Shown: piece by piece, positions 15,914-23,130 of the stretch
How the letters are laid out: each line of letters begins with the position of its first letter
Numbering within the stretch: the first letter of the stretch is position 1
NCBI RefSeq assembly: GCF_002440635.1
Contig: NZ_DJUW01000030.1
Location: 1 to 64,000 of the forward strand
Direction of reading: 5' to 3'
Origin: Novosphingobium sp. UBA6272
GTDB lineage: Bacteria; Pseudomonadota; Alphaproteobacteria; Sphingomonadales; Sphingomonadaceae
DNA length: 64,000 bases
Position numbers and translations under genes: made by a program
Notes under the pieces: generated by a model
The model's database searches: none
Told to the model about the DNA's origin: nothing
The model's input: the letters and a program-made list of their open reading frames with translations, nothing else

Positions 15914-17201
15914 ACCGGACGTTTGTGTCGTCGGTCTGGGTTATATCGGGCTGCCGACCGCCGCCGTTGTCGCGCGCGCGGGCTGCCGGGTTCACGGGGT
16001 CGACGTGACGCAAAGCGTGGTCGACACGATCAACCGCGGCGAAATCCATATCGAGGAAGTCGATCTTGACGGGCTGGTCCAGGGCGTTGTCGCGCGCGGG
16101 CTGCTGACCGCCTCGACCGAGGTCGCCCCCTGCGACGTCTTCATCATCGCGGTGCCGACCCCGTTCGACAAGAACCACGCGCCCGACATTTCCTATGTCC
16201 TCGCCGCAGGCGAAGCGGTGGCGAAGGTGCTCAAGCCCGGTGACTGCGTGATCCTTGAATCGACCAGCCCGGTTGGCACCACCGAAGCGCTGCGCGATCT
16301 GATCGCCAGCGCCCGGCCCGACCTGAAGTGCCCCGGCCTGACCAGCGAGACACCGGACATCGCTATCTCCTATTGTCCGGAACGCGTCCTGCCCGGCAAG
16401 ATCCTTGAAGAGCTGACCAACAACGACCGCTCGATCGGCGGGATCACCCCGCGTTGTGCGCGCAAGGCGCTGGCGTTTTACAAGCTGTTCGTGCGCGGCG
16501 AATGCGTGGTTACGGATTCGCGTTCGGCGGAGATGACCAAGCTGGTCGAGAATGCCTACCGCGACGTCAACATCGCCTTTGCCAACGAACTCAGCATTGT
16601 CGCCGACAAGATGGGGCTCGACGTGTGGGAAGTGATCCGGCTGGCCAACCGCCACCCGCGCGTCAACATCCTGACCCCGGGTCCCGGTGTCGGCGGGCAC
16701 TGCATCGCGGTCGATCCGTGGTTCATCGTTCACGGCGCGCCTGAAGAGACCCCGCTGATCCGCACCGCGCGCGGCGTCAACGACGGCAAGATCCATCACG
16801 TGATCGCCCGCGCCGAAGCGCTGATCGAGGCTCACCCCGGCCAGACGGTCGCCTGCCTCGGCCTGGCCTTCAAGGCTAACATCGACGACTTCCGCGAAAG
16901 CCCGGCCCGCGCCGTGGCCGCACGGCTCGCGCGCAAGTTCGGTGAGCGGATCAAGGTGGTTGAGCCTTATGCGGCGCAGCTCCCGCGCGAGTTCGAAGGC
17001 ACCGCGGCCGAACTGATCGACATCGATACCGCGCTGGAGACTTGCGGCGTGCTGATCGTGCTGGTGGATCACGATGCCTTCAAGGCCGTGCCCTTGGCCG
17101 AACGCGCCGCCAAGGCGGTTTACGATACCCGCGGGATCTGGCTCGATCAGCCCAGGGCAGCGGCTCCGGCCAGCGCCGAGGCCTTGCGCCTGGCAAGCTG
17201 A
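15897..17201 (+). CDS. wecC: UDP-N-acetyl-D-mannosamine dehydrogenase
   Basis: A 434-residue nucleotide-sugar dehydrogenase that oxidises UDP-ManNAc twice to UDP-ManNAcA with NAD. DVCVVGLGYIGLPTAAVVA is the N-terminal Rossmann site. ISYCPERVLPGKILEEL, and VNILTPGPGVGGHCIAVDPW with the catalytic Cys in GGHC, are characteristic. FKANIDDFRESPA and a C-terminal UDP-binding domain complete it. The start at 15897 (MKSDVKPDVC) lies inside the last codons of wecB, implying translational coupling. The product is used in enterobacterial-common-antigen-like or capsular polymers. Confidence 0.93.
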   Translation: MKSDVKPDVCVVGLGYIGLPTAAVVARAGCRVHGVDVTQSVVDTINRGEIHIEEVDLDGLVQGVVARGLLTASTEVAPCDVFIIAVPTPFDKNHAPDISYVLAAGEAVAKVLKPGDCVILESTSPVGTTEALRDLIASARPDLKCPGLTSETPDIAISYCPERVLPGKILEELTNNDRSIGGITPRCARKALAFYKLFVRGECVVTDSRSAEMTKLVENAYRDVNIAFANELSIVADKMGLDVWEVIRLANRHPRVNILTPGPGVGGHCIAVDPWFIVHGAPEETPLIRTARGVNDGKIHHVIARAEALIEAHPGQTVACLGLAFKANIDDFRESPARAVAARLARKFGERIKVVEPYAAQLPREFEGTAAELIDIDTALETCGVLIVLVDHDAFKAVPLAERAAKAVYDTRGIWLDQPRAAAPASAEALRLAS

Positions 17202-17209
17202 ATCGCGAC

Positions 17210-17596
17210 GTGGAACGCTGGTTCCTCGGTGCCGGAATTGCGCTTTGCCTGTTCAGCCTGTGGGCGGTTGCCCGGCATGACTGGCAGCGCCTGATCCGGC
17301 CCGGGCGGCGGGTCCTCGCCCGGGTGACCGGGCACCGCGAAAGCTGGGAAAACGCGGCCAGGTCCTATGCCGCGATCTATTACTTCCAGGATGAGAACGG
17401 CACCCACGAGGTGGTCGATGCCGTTCACGCTTCAAACCCGTTTCCGCCGGTCGGTACGCAGGTCGAACTGACCTATCCTGAAGGCCGGCCCGATCTGGCC
17501 CGCCCGCCCCGGCCGCTGCTGTGGGCACTGGTCTATCTCCTGCTGCTGTTCCTGACCGGGATGCTGGCGGCCAAGGCACTCGGCTGGTTGCCTTAG
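17210..17596 (+). CDS. DUF3592-like membrane protein
   Basis: A 128-residue protein with one N-terminal and one C-terminal transmembrane helix (VERWFLGAGIALCLFSLWAV and LLWALVYLLLLFLTGMLAAK). Between them is a beta-rich extracytoplasmic domain with VLARVTGHRES, AAIYYFQDENGTHEV and PVGTQVELTYPEGRPDLA, the pattern of DUF3592. The start is taken as GTG 17210, nine bases past wecC; the ribosome site is weak and an alternative start is possible. The family has no known function. Proximity to wecC suggests it may be cotranscribed, but it need not be related. Confidence 0.65.
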   Translation: MERWFLGAGIALCLFSLWAVARHDWQRLIRPGRRVLARVTGHRESWENAARSYAAIYYFQDENGTHEVVDAVHASNPFPPVGTQVELTYPEGRPDLARPPRPLLWALVYLLLLFLTGMLAAKALGWLP

Positions 17597-17605
17597 GAAG
17601 GCGCG

Positions 17606-17624
17606 CGGGGCATGATGCGCCCCG
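17606..17624 (+). terminator. Short GC hairpin after the wec transcript
   Basis: CGGGGC and GCCCCG pair around a seven-base loop, just after the DUF3592 stop. There is no T-run, so termination is possible but weak. Confidence 0.3.
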
Positions 17625-17664
17625 ACCGGGCCGCGAGGGGCGGCCCCATGGGGAGCAGCCAGCC

Positions 17665-18105
17665 ATGTCCGAAACCGATCTCAGCGGTCCGCCGCCCTCG
17701 ATGACGCCGTCGATGACCCCGCCAGAAGGCAATGTTCCGCCGCCGACTCCGCCGGGACCATCGGCCCCGCAGGGCGGGTTCGATTTCAATTACCCAACCA
17801 TCGTCTCGCTGCTGTACCTCAGCTCGTTCGTGCTGGGGATCACCGCGATCGTTGGGGTGGTGCTGGCCTATGTCTGGAAAGGCGAGTCGCGTGAGGCGTG
17901 GGAGGCTTCGCATTACGAATACCTGATCAACACCTTCTGGATCGGGCTGGTCGGCTCGATCATCGGCTTCATCCTGATCTTCATCCTGATCGGCATCCCG
18001 ATCCTGCTGGCGGTGATGGCGCTGATGGTGGTGCGTTCGGTCCTGTCGCTGATCCGCGCGCAAAAGCATGAGCCGATGCCCAACCCCGGGACCTGGCTGG
18101 CCTGA
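17665..18105 (+). CDS. DUF4870-like membrane protein with Pro-rich N-terminus
   Basis: A 146-residue protein. The first ~40 residues are low-complexity and Pro-rich (PPPSMTPSMTPPEGNVPPPT), followed by three hydrophobic segments: YPTIVSLLYLSSFVLGITAI, a segment around YLINTFWIGLVGSIIGFILI, and PILLAVMALMVVRSVLSLIR. The AWEASHYEYLINTFW block between helix 1 and 2 resembles DUF4870/YIP-type small membrane proteins. The ATG at 17665 is preceded by GGAG at about 17651. Function is unknown; it may share a transcript with the next small membrane gene, 11 bases away. Confidence 0.7.
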   Translation: MSETDLSGPPPSMTPSMTPPEGNVPPPTPPGPSAPQGGFDFNYPTIVSLLYLSSFVLGITAIVGVVLAYVWKGESREAWEASHYEYLINTFWIGLVGSIIGFILIFILIGIPILLAVMALMVVRSVLSLIRAQKHEPMPNPGTWLA

Positions 18106-18116
18106 GGGAGGCACCG

Positions 18117-18452
18117 ATGACCGCGCTGCGGCTTTACCTGATCCTGGCCTGGACCGCGCTGATCACCTTCACCGCGTTCGTGATCGGGCGCGACGGGCTG
18201 AACCTGCTGCCAGTGTTCTTCGGCGATATCGCTGCAGGGCACTGGCCGGGCCAGTTCAACGCCGATTTCATGTCGGTGCTGGCGCTCTCCGCGCTATGGA
18301 CCGGCTGGCGCAACGGCTGGACCGCGCTCGGCTGGGGGCTGGCCGCAATGGCCTTCTTCTTCGGCGGGGCCTTCCTGATGGCCTACCTGCTGATCCTGCT
18401 GCACCTGGAAAAGGGCGACATGCGCCGGGTGCTACTGGGGGTCAGGGTCTAA
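18117..18452 (+). CDS. Small hypothetical membrane protein
   Basis: A 111-residue protein with three predicted transmembrane helices (LYLILAWTALITFTAFVIGR, MSVLALSALWTGWRNGW, and ALGWGLAAMAFFFGGAFLMA continuing into YLLILLHLEKG). GAGG lies just upstream of the ATG. It follows the DUF4870-like gene by 11 bases in the same direction. No catalytic motif is visible, and no function is known to me. Confidence 0.65.
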   Translation: MTALRLYLILAWTALITFTAFVIGRDGLNLLPVFFGDIAAGHWPGQFNADFMSVLALSALWTGWRNGWTALGWGLAAMAFFFGGAFLMAYLLILLHLEKGDMRRVLLGVRV

Positions 18453-18479
18453 GCGGGAGCGGCTGACGGTGCGGCCCGG

Positions 18480-18956
18480 TCAGAGCAGCTGCCAGCCAAT
18501 CCACGCGCCCAGCCCCGCCACCTGCAGCACCAGCACGGCGAACAGGTTGCTGGAGAACGGCTGCTTGCGGGTCTTGTGCCGGAACAGCGCCCGCCCGGCA
18601 TAGGCCCCGGCAGTGCCACCCAGCAGCGCGAGCAGCAGCAGGGTCGATTCCTGCACCCGCCAGCCGCCGCTTTCCGCGCGCGCCTTGTCGATCCCGAACG
18701 CGGCGAAGCAGACGAAACTGGCTGCCGCCAGCCAGCTGACGAGATTGGCGGGGGTCAGGAAGGCGAGAACCGCCGCCACTGCGACGACGCCATTCCAGAC
18801 TGCCACCCCCAGCGCTGCCGCAGCAAGAAGGAGCAGCGTGATCAACCCTTCGAGAATTGTCCCGTCAGGGCCGCGCGGACGCTGGCGGCGCTGGACGCGG
18901 CCAGGCGGCTCCGCCCTCCGCGGCCGTGATCGGTTCGGGTGCTGCGGCGATTTCAT
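18480..18956 (-). CDS. DUF1294 membrane protein
   Basis: A 158-residue protein. A basic, Pro/Arg-rich N-terminus of about 30 residues is followed by two hydrophobic stretches and the DUF1294 domain: ASFVCFAAFGIDKARAESGG, then WRVQESTLLLLALLGGTAGA, and FRHKTRKQPFSSNLFAVLV. The pattern DK-A-x10-R-x2-E and the HKT-K motif are the conserved core of this family. In some proteins the domain follows a cold-shock domain; here it stands alone. Function is unknown. It is convergent with the small membrane gene before it. Confidence 0.75.
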   Translation of the reverse strand: MKSPQHPNRSRPRRAEPPGRVQRRQRPRGPDGTILEGLITLLLLAAAALGVAVWNGVVAVAAVLAFLTPANLVSWLAAASFVCFAAFGIDKARAESGGWRVQESTLLLLALLGGTAGAYAGRALFRHKTRKQPFSSNLFAVLVLQVAGLGAWIGWQLL

Positions 18957-19102
18957 CCGGGCGCGTGATCCACGGGAAGGTAAGTCGCGCCTAGAGCCCC
19001 TGGGTGATGAACACCCGGTAATCGGCCCCCTGGAACCGCACCCGCCGCGCTTCCTGATAGGCGTCGGAGTGATACCAGGCGCGGGCCGCGTCCATGTCGG
19101 GG

Positions 19103-19110
19103 AATTCGAT
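19103..19110. repeat. Target-site duplication, left (AATTCGAT)
   Basis: Eight bases identical to 20948-20955, immediately outside the IS left end, within the DUF1330 coding sequence. Confidence 0.9.
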
Positions 19111-19198
19111 GGGAATTATATACTTGACTACCTAAACGGGATAGGGTAGTTATCTTCTTATCGAGAGGATAAGCCTCTGCGAAAACAGGAGAAACAAA

Positions 19199-19426
19199 AT
19201 GGCAAACTTGACCAAAAGCAAGCTGGAACGCTTCATCAAAATCCGCAACAAGGGCGGCTTTTCGAGTAACCTCCAATTCAGCATCGATGCTACCGAAGCG
19301 GGTTTTGACGTTGGCGATCTTGGCGACCCGACCAAGCTGGAAGAGGGCGGTTATGCGTGGAACACCGCGCATGGTAAATTGATCGAGCAGCCCAACGGGC
19401 AAATGCAACTGGCCGAGGCGGTCTGA
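19199..19426 (+). CDS. IS1595 accessory ORF, 75 residues
   Basis: A small protein (MANLTKSKLERFIKIRNKGG at the N-terminus) upstream of the transposase, three bases before its GTG start. It has a good ribosome site (AGGAG about 7 bases upstream). The middle section DATEAGFDVGDLGDPTKLEE is acidic. It has no motif I recognise. Its position between the left end and the transposase suggests a regulatory or target-choice role, or a passenger of the element. Confidence 0.6.
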   Translation: MANLTKSKLERFIKIRNKGGFSSNLQFSIDATEAGFDVGDLGDPTKLEEGGYAWNTAHGKLIEQPNGQMQLAEAV

Positions 19427-19429
19427 GCC

Positions 19430-20350
19430 GTGAGCAAGTCCAGCATCAGCACCTTTGAGCTGTTCCAGCGGTTCCCCGATCAGGAAAGCGCCCGTCTCTA
19501 TTTCGAGGCGGCGCGCTGGCCCGACGGGGCCGTCTGCCCCGCTTGTGGCGAAGCCAAGCGTATCGGCACCCGCAAGGACGGCTTCTACCGCTGCAACGCC
19601 TGCCTGTCCGATTTCACCATCCGCACCGGCACCATTTTCGAGCGGTCCAAGGTGCCGCTGCACAAGTGGATTTACGCGATGTATCTGCTTGTCACGAGCC
19701 GCAAGGGTATCAGTAGCCTGCAACTGCACTCGCAGATCGGCGTCACGCAAAAGACAGCATGGTTCATGTTGCAACGGCTGCGCGAAGCCTGCGGCAACGA
19801 TCCTACCGAACTGGCCGGAATTGTCGAAATTGATGAGGTCTATATTGGCGGAAAGGAGGCGTCGAAGCACGAACATAAGCGCCTTGGTCTTGGACGGGGT
19901 AGCGTCGGCAAGACCCCGGTTATCGCTGGCAGGGAGCGTGAAACTGGCCGCGTCAAAGCAGAGGTCAAGCCATCGATCAGCGGGCGTAACGCGGTCGGCT
20001 TCGCGCACCGGCACGTTCAAGTCGGCTCGACGATCCACACCGACGAAAGCGCGATCTACAACCGGGTTGGCGGACTGCTCTACAAACACGAAACCGTCAA
20101 CCACGGCGCTGGCGAGTATGTCCGGGGCGACGTAACCACCAACGGCATCGAGAGCGTGTTTGCCGTTCTCAAGCGCGGCCTGCATGGCGTCTATCACCAT
20201 GCCAGCCCAAAGCATCTGCACCGTTATGTCGGTGAGTTTGCGTTCCGACTTGGGGATGGCGATGTCAGCCGCCACACAATGGAACGCCTCGCCAGCCTGT
20301 TCGCTGCGGCCATAGGCCAGCGCCTGACTTACAAGGATTTGATCGCATGA
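19430..20350 (+). CDS. IS1595-family transposase (ISXO2-like)
   Basis: A 306-residue transposase of full length. An N-terminal zinc ribbon is visible as C36-x2-C39 (VCPACG) and C55-x2-C58 (RCNACL). The ISXO2-like catalytic core has D135 in IVEIDEVYIGG, D205 in STIHTDESAIY, and the NGIESVFAVLKRG block, which supplies N238/E241 and the trailing K248. The start is GTG at 19430. It cuts and rejoins the element at its inverted ends. The stop overlaps the next ORF by ATGA. The frame is intact, so the element may still be active. Confidence 0.9.
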   Translation: MSKSSISTFELFQRFPDQESARLYFEAARWPDGAVCPACGEAKRIGTRKDGFYRCNACLSDFTIRTGTIFERSKVPLHKWIYAMYLLVTSRKGISSLQLHSQIGVTQKTAWFMLQRLREACGNDPTELAGIVEIDEVYIGGKEASKHEHKRLGLGRGSVGKTPVIAGRERETGRVKAEVKPSISGRNAVGFAHRHVQVGSTIHTDESAIYNRVGGLLYKHETVNHGAGEYVRGDVTTNGIESVFAVLKRGLHGVYHHASPKHLHRYVGEFAFRLGDGDVSRHTMERLASLFAAAIGQRLTYKDLIA

Positions 20351-20790
20351 CGACGTGCAAAGGCTGCGGGAAACCCATTGTTCCCGGCCAGTTTCGGCGC
20401 GGGGACGACCATCATGTGGAGTGTCATCCTCTTTACGGTGTAGAGCGGAAACCTGTCCTAAAGCGCCAAAAGCGGACCCCACGGAGCGAGCAAGATATAA
20501 AGGCTCCAGATGGTTACACGCTCGGCGGACTGCGCTTAGTGCGTTCCAATGGCACAGTGTTGTTCGGGCGGCAGTATTGGCCCGTCCAGAAAGATTGGAT
20601 TGGTCAACGCATTTGGGTGCATGTTGCTGACTGTTATGGCAGTGAATTGGAGGTCGCCCCTCCAGGGCAGCATATTTACGCCGCCCGCCTCGCGCGCACC
20701 CACTTGATAGTCTCGGAAACGGTTGGCGATGCTCGCCATTGTTACCGGCGTCCTGAAAACAGGGCGTGGGCTGAAAGGAACTCCAAATGA
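20347..20790 (+). CDS. IS passenger protein with N-terminal zinc-binding motif
   Basis: A 147-residue protein translated with an ATGA overlap on the transposase stop. It begins MTTCKGCGKPIVPGQFRRGD and continues DHHVECHPLYG, a C-x2-C...H-x3-C arrangement that suggests one small zinc finger. The C-terminal half (RLVRSNGTVLFGRQYWPVQK, then DWIGQRIWVHVADCYGSEL) resembles beta-rich domains found near transposase cores. No activity is recognised. It may bind the element's ends or merely ride along. Confidence 0.6.
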   Translation: MTTCKGCGKPIVPGQFRRGDDHHVECHPLYGVERKPVLKRQKRTPRSEQDIKAPDGYTLGGLRLVRSNGTVLFGRQYWPVQKDWIGQRIWVHVADCYGSELEVAPPGQHIYAARLARTHLIVSETVGDARHCYRRPENRAWAERNSK

Positions 20791-20942
20791 CCGACACCAT
20801 CAAATCAATCCTCGACGGGATAACCGCCCGCGTTCTCTCCTACCGCCCCAAGGACAAGGGGTTGGCCGCGAAGAAAACCGAGCGCCGTTTGAAGCGCCAA
20901 GCAAAGAAGGAGGCTCACGATGATCGGGAGTCATCTATATAA
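20787..20942 (+). CDS. Small basic IS passenger ORF, 51 residues
   Basis: A 51-residue, strongly basic protein (MTDTIKSILDGITARVLSYR, then KKTERRLKRQAKKEAHDD). It overlaps the preceding gene by ATGA at 20787-20790 and ends with TAA inside the right terminal repeat. The overlap supports real translation despite the small size. The Lys/Arg-rich helix could bind nucleic acid. This is inference; no family is recognised. Confidence 0.5.
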   Translation: MTDTIKSILDGITARVLSYRPKDKGLAAKKTERRLKRQAKKEAHDDRESSI

Positions 20943-20947
20943 TTCCC

Positions 20948-20955
20948 AATTCGAT
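20948..20955. repeat. Target-site duplication, right (AATTCGAT)
   Basis: Eight bases identical to 19103-19110, immediately outside the IS right end. Confidence 0.9.
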
Positions 20956-21123
20956 GATCACGCAGCCCCCCGCCTCGGGCCCCTCCAGTGTTTCGATCGG
21001 GCCGTAATAGGCCAGCGGCCTGGCGGTGTGCCCGCCCAGCGACGGACCGGCCTTGGCGGCATAGTCAGCCATGGCGGCAGCATCGTGCTCGCGTTCCTTG
21101 ATGAAGACGATGTAGGCGCTCAC

Positions 21124-21631
21124 GGACAATTCCCCCACTGGTTTGAGGCGATCATGCGGAGGAGCGCGGCGCGGCGCAAGGGGCTTGGCATGCGTCTACA
21201 GCGGACAGGCCAAAGGCCCGGCCAGCTGGGCGCTGCCGGGGGCGGACGAGGGGGACGAATGACCGGCGCGGGGTTGCCGCATTTTGTGCCCGGACTCGAC
21301 GACGCTTGGGTTGGGATATTGGGTACGCGTCGAGATTTGTTGCCACCGGCCGTAGTCCCGATTCCAGCATGACACGACGGATCGGAATCGCACGTTGGTA
21401 GCTGCCTTGCGAACGTTCGGCTGGTTGCCGGGACGCCCGCGCCAGTCATCTCCCGCACCCTCGCGCCGGGTGGCGCAAGCCGCGGGACGGTCCATCCGCT
21501 GCGCTGGCCAGCCACATCGGACGGCCGGGGAGATATGCTGATCTGGGGTCTGTAGGAAAGTTGTTTTTTGGGAGGCGTTCCAGCTGGCATGCTGCGCTGG
21601 ACAGGAATTCGGGCGGGCCTAGACTGATCCC
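21124..21631. other. Intergenic stretch, no gene seen
   Basis: About 500 bases between the DUF1330 start and a small membrane gene. Frames are open only as chance high-GC shadows. I see no tRNA, repeat or clear hairpin. The DUF1330 promoter (leftward) should lie near 21130-21200. Confidence 0.5.
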
Positions 21632-22051
21632 ATGCCGCAGCCCGCGCTCCGCCTGGTCCTGACCCTTGCCCTGGCCTATTTCGCCGGTGTTTTCGCGCTG
21701 GCCTTTGTGGTCGGCATCGGGCGGACGCTGTGGCTGGCCCCGCGGGTCGGAGCGGTGGCGGCGGTGCTGGCCGAGCTGCCGGTGATCCTGGCGGCGAGCT
21801 GGCTGTGGTCCCGCCACCTGCTCCGCCGCCACCCCCTGCCACGCCGCACCCAGGCACTGGCGATGGGCGCCGCCGCCTTCGCGCTGCTGATGGCGGCAGA
21901 ACTGGGGCTGGCCCTGTTGCTGGGGCAAAGCGCCGGGCAATGGTTGGGTAGTCTGGCTACTCCGGCCGGCGCGCTGGGACTGGCCGGACAGCTGGGCTTT
22001 GCGGGTATGCCGTGGGTGGTTTGGGTGGAGGTGCGGGGGAAGGTGGGGTGA
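21632..22051 (+). CDS. Hypothetical membrane protein (four helices)
   Basis: A 139-residue, very hydrophobic protein with four transmembrane segments, beginning MPQPALRLVLTLALAYFAGV. A segment near AELPVILAASWLWSRHLL carries a conserved-looking Glu within the membrane, and ALAMGAAAFALLMAAELGLA follows. Basic residues between helices 2 and 3 (RHLLRRHPLPRRTQ) put that loop inside the cell. Similar small proteins are common and unnamed in sphingomonads. It stands alone between the IS-interrupted gene and the restriction module. Confidence 0.6.
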   Translation: MPQPALRLVLTLALAYFAGVFALAFVVGIGRTLWLAPRVGAVAAVLAELPVILAASWLWSRHLLRRHPLPRRTQALAMGAAAFALLMAAELGLALLLGQSAGQWLGSLATPAGALGLAGQLGFAGMPWVVWVEVRGKVG

Positions 22052-22060
22052 GTGGGGGAT

Positions 22061-22192
22061 TTTGATTCACACGAAGGCACGAAGATGGTGTTCCTGTTCC
22101 CGGCGTAGCGCTTCTCGGTGGAGCGGGTCGTGATCGAAAGGGTTCAGCGCGTCAAGGCGAAGGCGCTTTGCGTCTTCGTGCGAACCATTTTG
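22061..22192. repeat. Palindromic intergenic element with CACGAAG-type ends
   Basis: The left end reads GATTCACACGAAGGCACGAA; the right end, in reverse complement, reads GGTTCGCACGAAGACGCAAA, so the two ends form an imperfect inverted repeat about 130 bases apart. The centre is partly self-complementary. A related palindrome with CGCAAAGGCGCAAAG ends is at 25508-25675. It marks the downstream border of the restriction-modification pair. Confidence 0.5.
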
Positions 22193-22284
22193 AAGCGGTA
22201 TGCGGCAAGGCAAGGATGGGGATCTAGCTTTGCTGCCGCCGGAATTCCTCCATGCGGGACTTGCAGTTTTGTGCCCCTTCCCGA

Positions 22285-23130
22285 TTATCGATTGCAACTT
22301 AGTACCTGAGGTTTCCGTCTCACTGGTCCGTCTAGTTTGGCTTGAAGCTCACTTACGATTTCGGAAGGCTCGGGAGGCTTTCCTTCACGCAGTGAATTTT
22401 GCACTTCATCCCATTCCGAATAGAAAATATTTGGTTCAGCAAGCCCGTAGCCTATCCCGTCAGTTGAAATGGGATATGTCAGCCAAGTTAGTTCGCTATT
22501 GCTTGGCGTAGTAGCTGGGAAACTTGGCAGAGAGGCAAAAAACTCAGCGTCGACAACAACGAAAAATTTTTTGCCCCACCTGCGGAAGACAGGAATTTTC
22601 AGTTGGAGCTGGGGGATGAGGCGTTTTTGAGCGCAAGATCGAAAGTCCGGACGTCTGCGCGTGTCTATTCCATCAAGAGATCGAGTTTCGATGAAATGCT
22701 GAAAGACTTTTCTCAAACTGCCGCCAGAAAAGTACGCAGCCTGAATTTCCACAGCCGCGAAGTCTGTGACCTTCTGATCTTCGATCTGACCAAGAAGGAA
22801 ATCAACTTTTCCTATCTTGCGAGGCCGTCCGCCGACTTTGATTGGCGGAATCTCCAATATCCGGATCTCAGGAAAGACACCAAATGTTGAGTTATCACCA
22901 AATGCGATTTTAGCGGCATCAACGAATATACGCTTGTGCTCCAGAAAGCGCACTGGACACAATGACGCCGCACTCGCTCCGTCGGAAAGCGAGCAAACCC
23001 CCAACGGATCGGTAATGCTTGATTTTGTGCATGGTAAATCACGAAAGCGGCAATACTTCGTAGTTCGAGCAAGCCATGCCTCCTCGGTATGGTCAGCTAC
23101 GTCGTATCCGAAGACTTCAGCGACTTTCAT
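22285..23130 (-). CDS. NotI-type type II restriction endonuclease
   Basis: A 281-residue protein resembling the NotI family (PF12183). Four Cys (C27, C34, C46, C58) in TTKYCRFRDLPCTKS, PLGVCSL and SLCPVRF match the Cys4 metal-binding domain of NotI. The catalytic core is D110 in KVDFLLGQIE and E128-x-Q130 in FAAVEIQAAYF, the unusual Glu-x-Gln version of the PD-(D/E)xK site described for NotI. It starts on the A of the methyltransferase stop (TAATG), so the methylase is made first. The gene is more AT-rich than its surroundings, suggesting transfer. The recognition site is unknown, though a long GC-rich site is typical of the family. Confidence 0.8.
   Translation of the reverse strand: MKVAEVFGYDVADHTEEAWLARTTKYCRFRDLPCTKSSITDPLGVCSLSDGASAASLCPVRFLEHKRIFVDAAKIAFGDNSTFGVFPEIRILEIPPIKVGGRPRKIGKVDFLLGQIEDQKVTDFAAVEIQAAYFSGGSLRKVFQHFIETRSLDGIDTRRRPDFRSCAQKRLIPQLQLKIPVFRRWGKKFFVVVDAEFFASLPSFPATTPSNSELTWLTYPISTDGIGYGLAEPNIFYSEWDEVQNSLREGKPPEPSEIVSELQAKLDGPVRRKPQVLSCNR

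Larger units (their letters stand above)
19111..20947 (+). mobile_element. Complete IS1595-family insertion sequence with extra genes
   Basis: An 1837-bp element bounded by inverted ends. The left end begins GGGAATTATATACTTGACTA; the right end, read in reverse complement, begins GGGAATTATATAGATGACTC, giving about 18 matches in the first 21 bases. It is flanked by the 8-bp duplication AATTCGAT (19103-19110 and 20948-20955), the length typical for IS1595. It holds four rightward genes: a 75-residue ORF, the transposase, and two small ORFs linked by ATGA overlaps. Three non-transposase genes is more cargo than most IS carry. The subgroup is not certain. Confidence 0.88.
18991..21123 (-). pseudogene. 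DUF1330 gene interrupted by an IS1595-family insertion
   Basis: The 5' part lies at 20948-21123 (GTG start, preceded by GGGGGAA), reading SAYIVFIKEREHDAAAMADY and on to EGPEAGGCVIIE. The 3' part lies at 18991-19110, reading FPDMDAARAWYHSDAYQEAR and on to VFITQGL-stop. Joining the halves across one copy of the 8-bp duplication restores a ~95-residue DUF1330 protein (a small dimeric ferredoxin-like/ABM fold). The IS at 19111-20947 splits it after the conserved strand, so the product is lost. The sequence otherwise shows no decay, so the insertion is probably recent. Confidence 0.85.

Noticed and set aside
18953..20803. 616-codon open frame on the minus strand
   Set aside because: It runs antisense through the IS1595 transposase and out of frame through the DUF1330 fragment; the real genes explain the openness.
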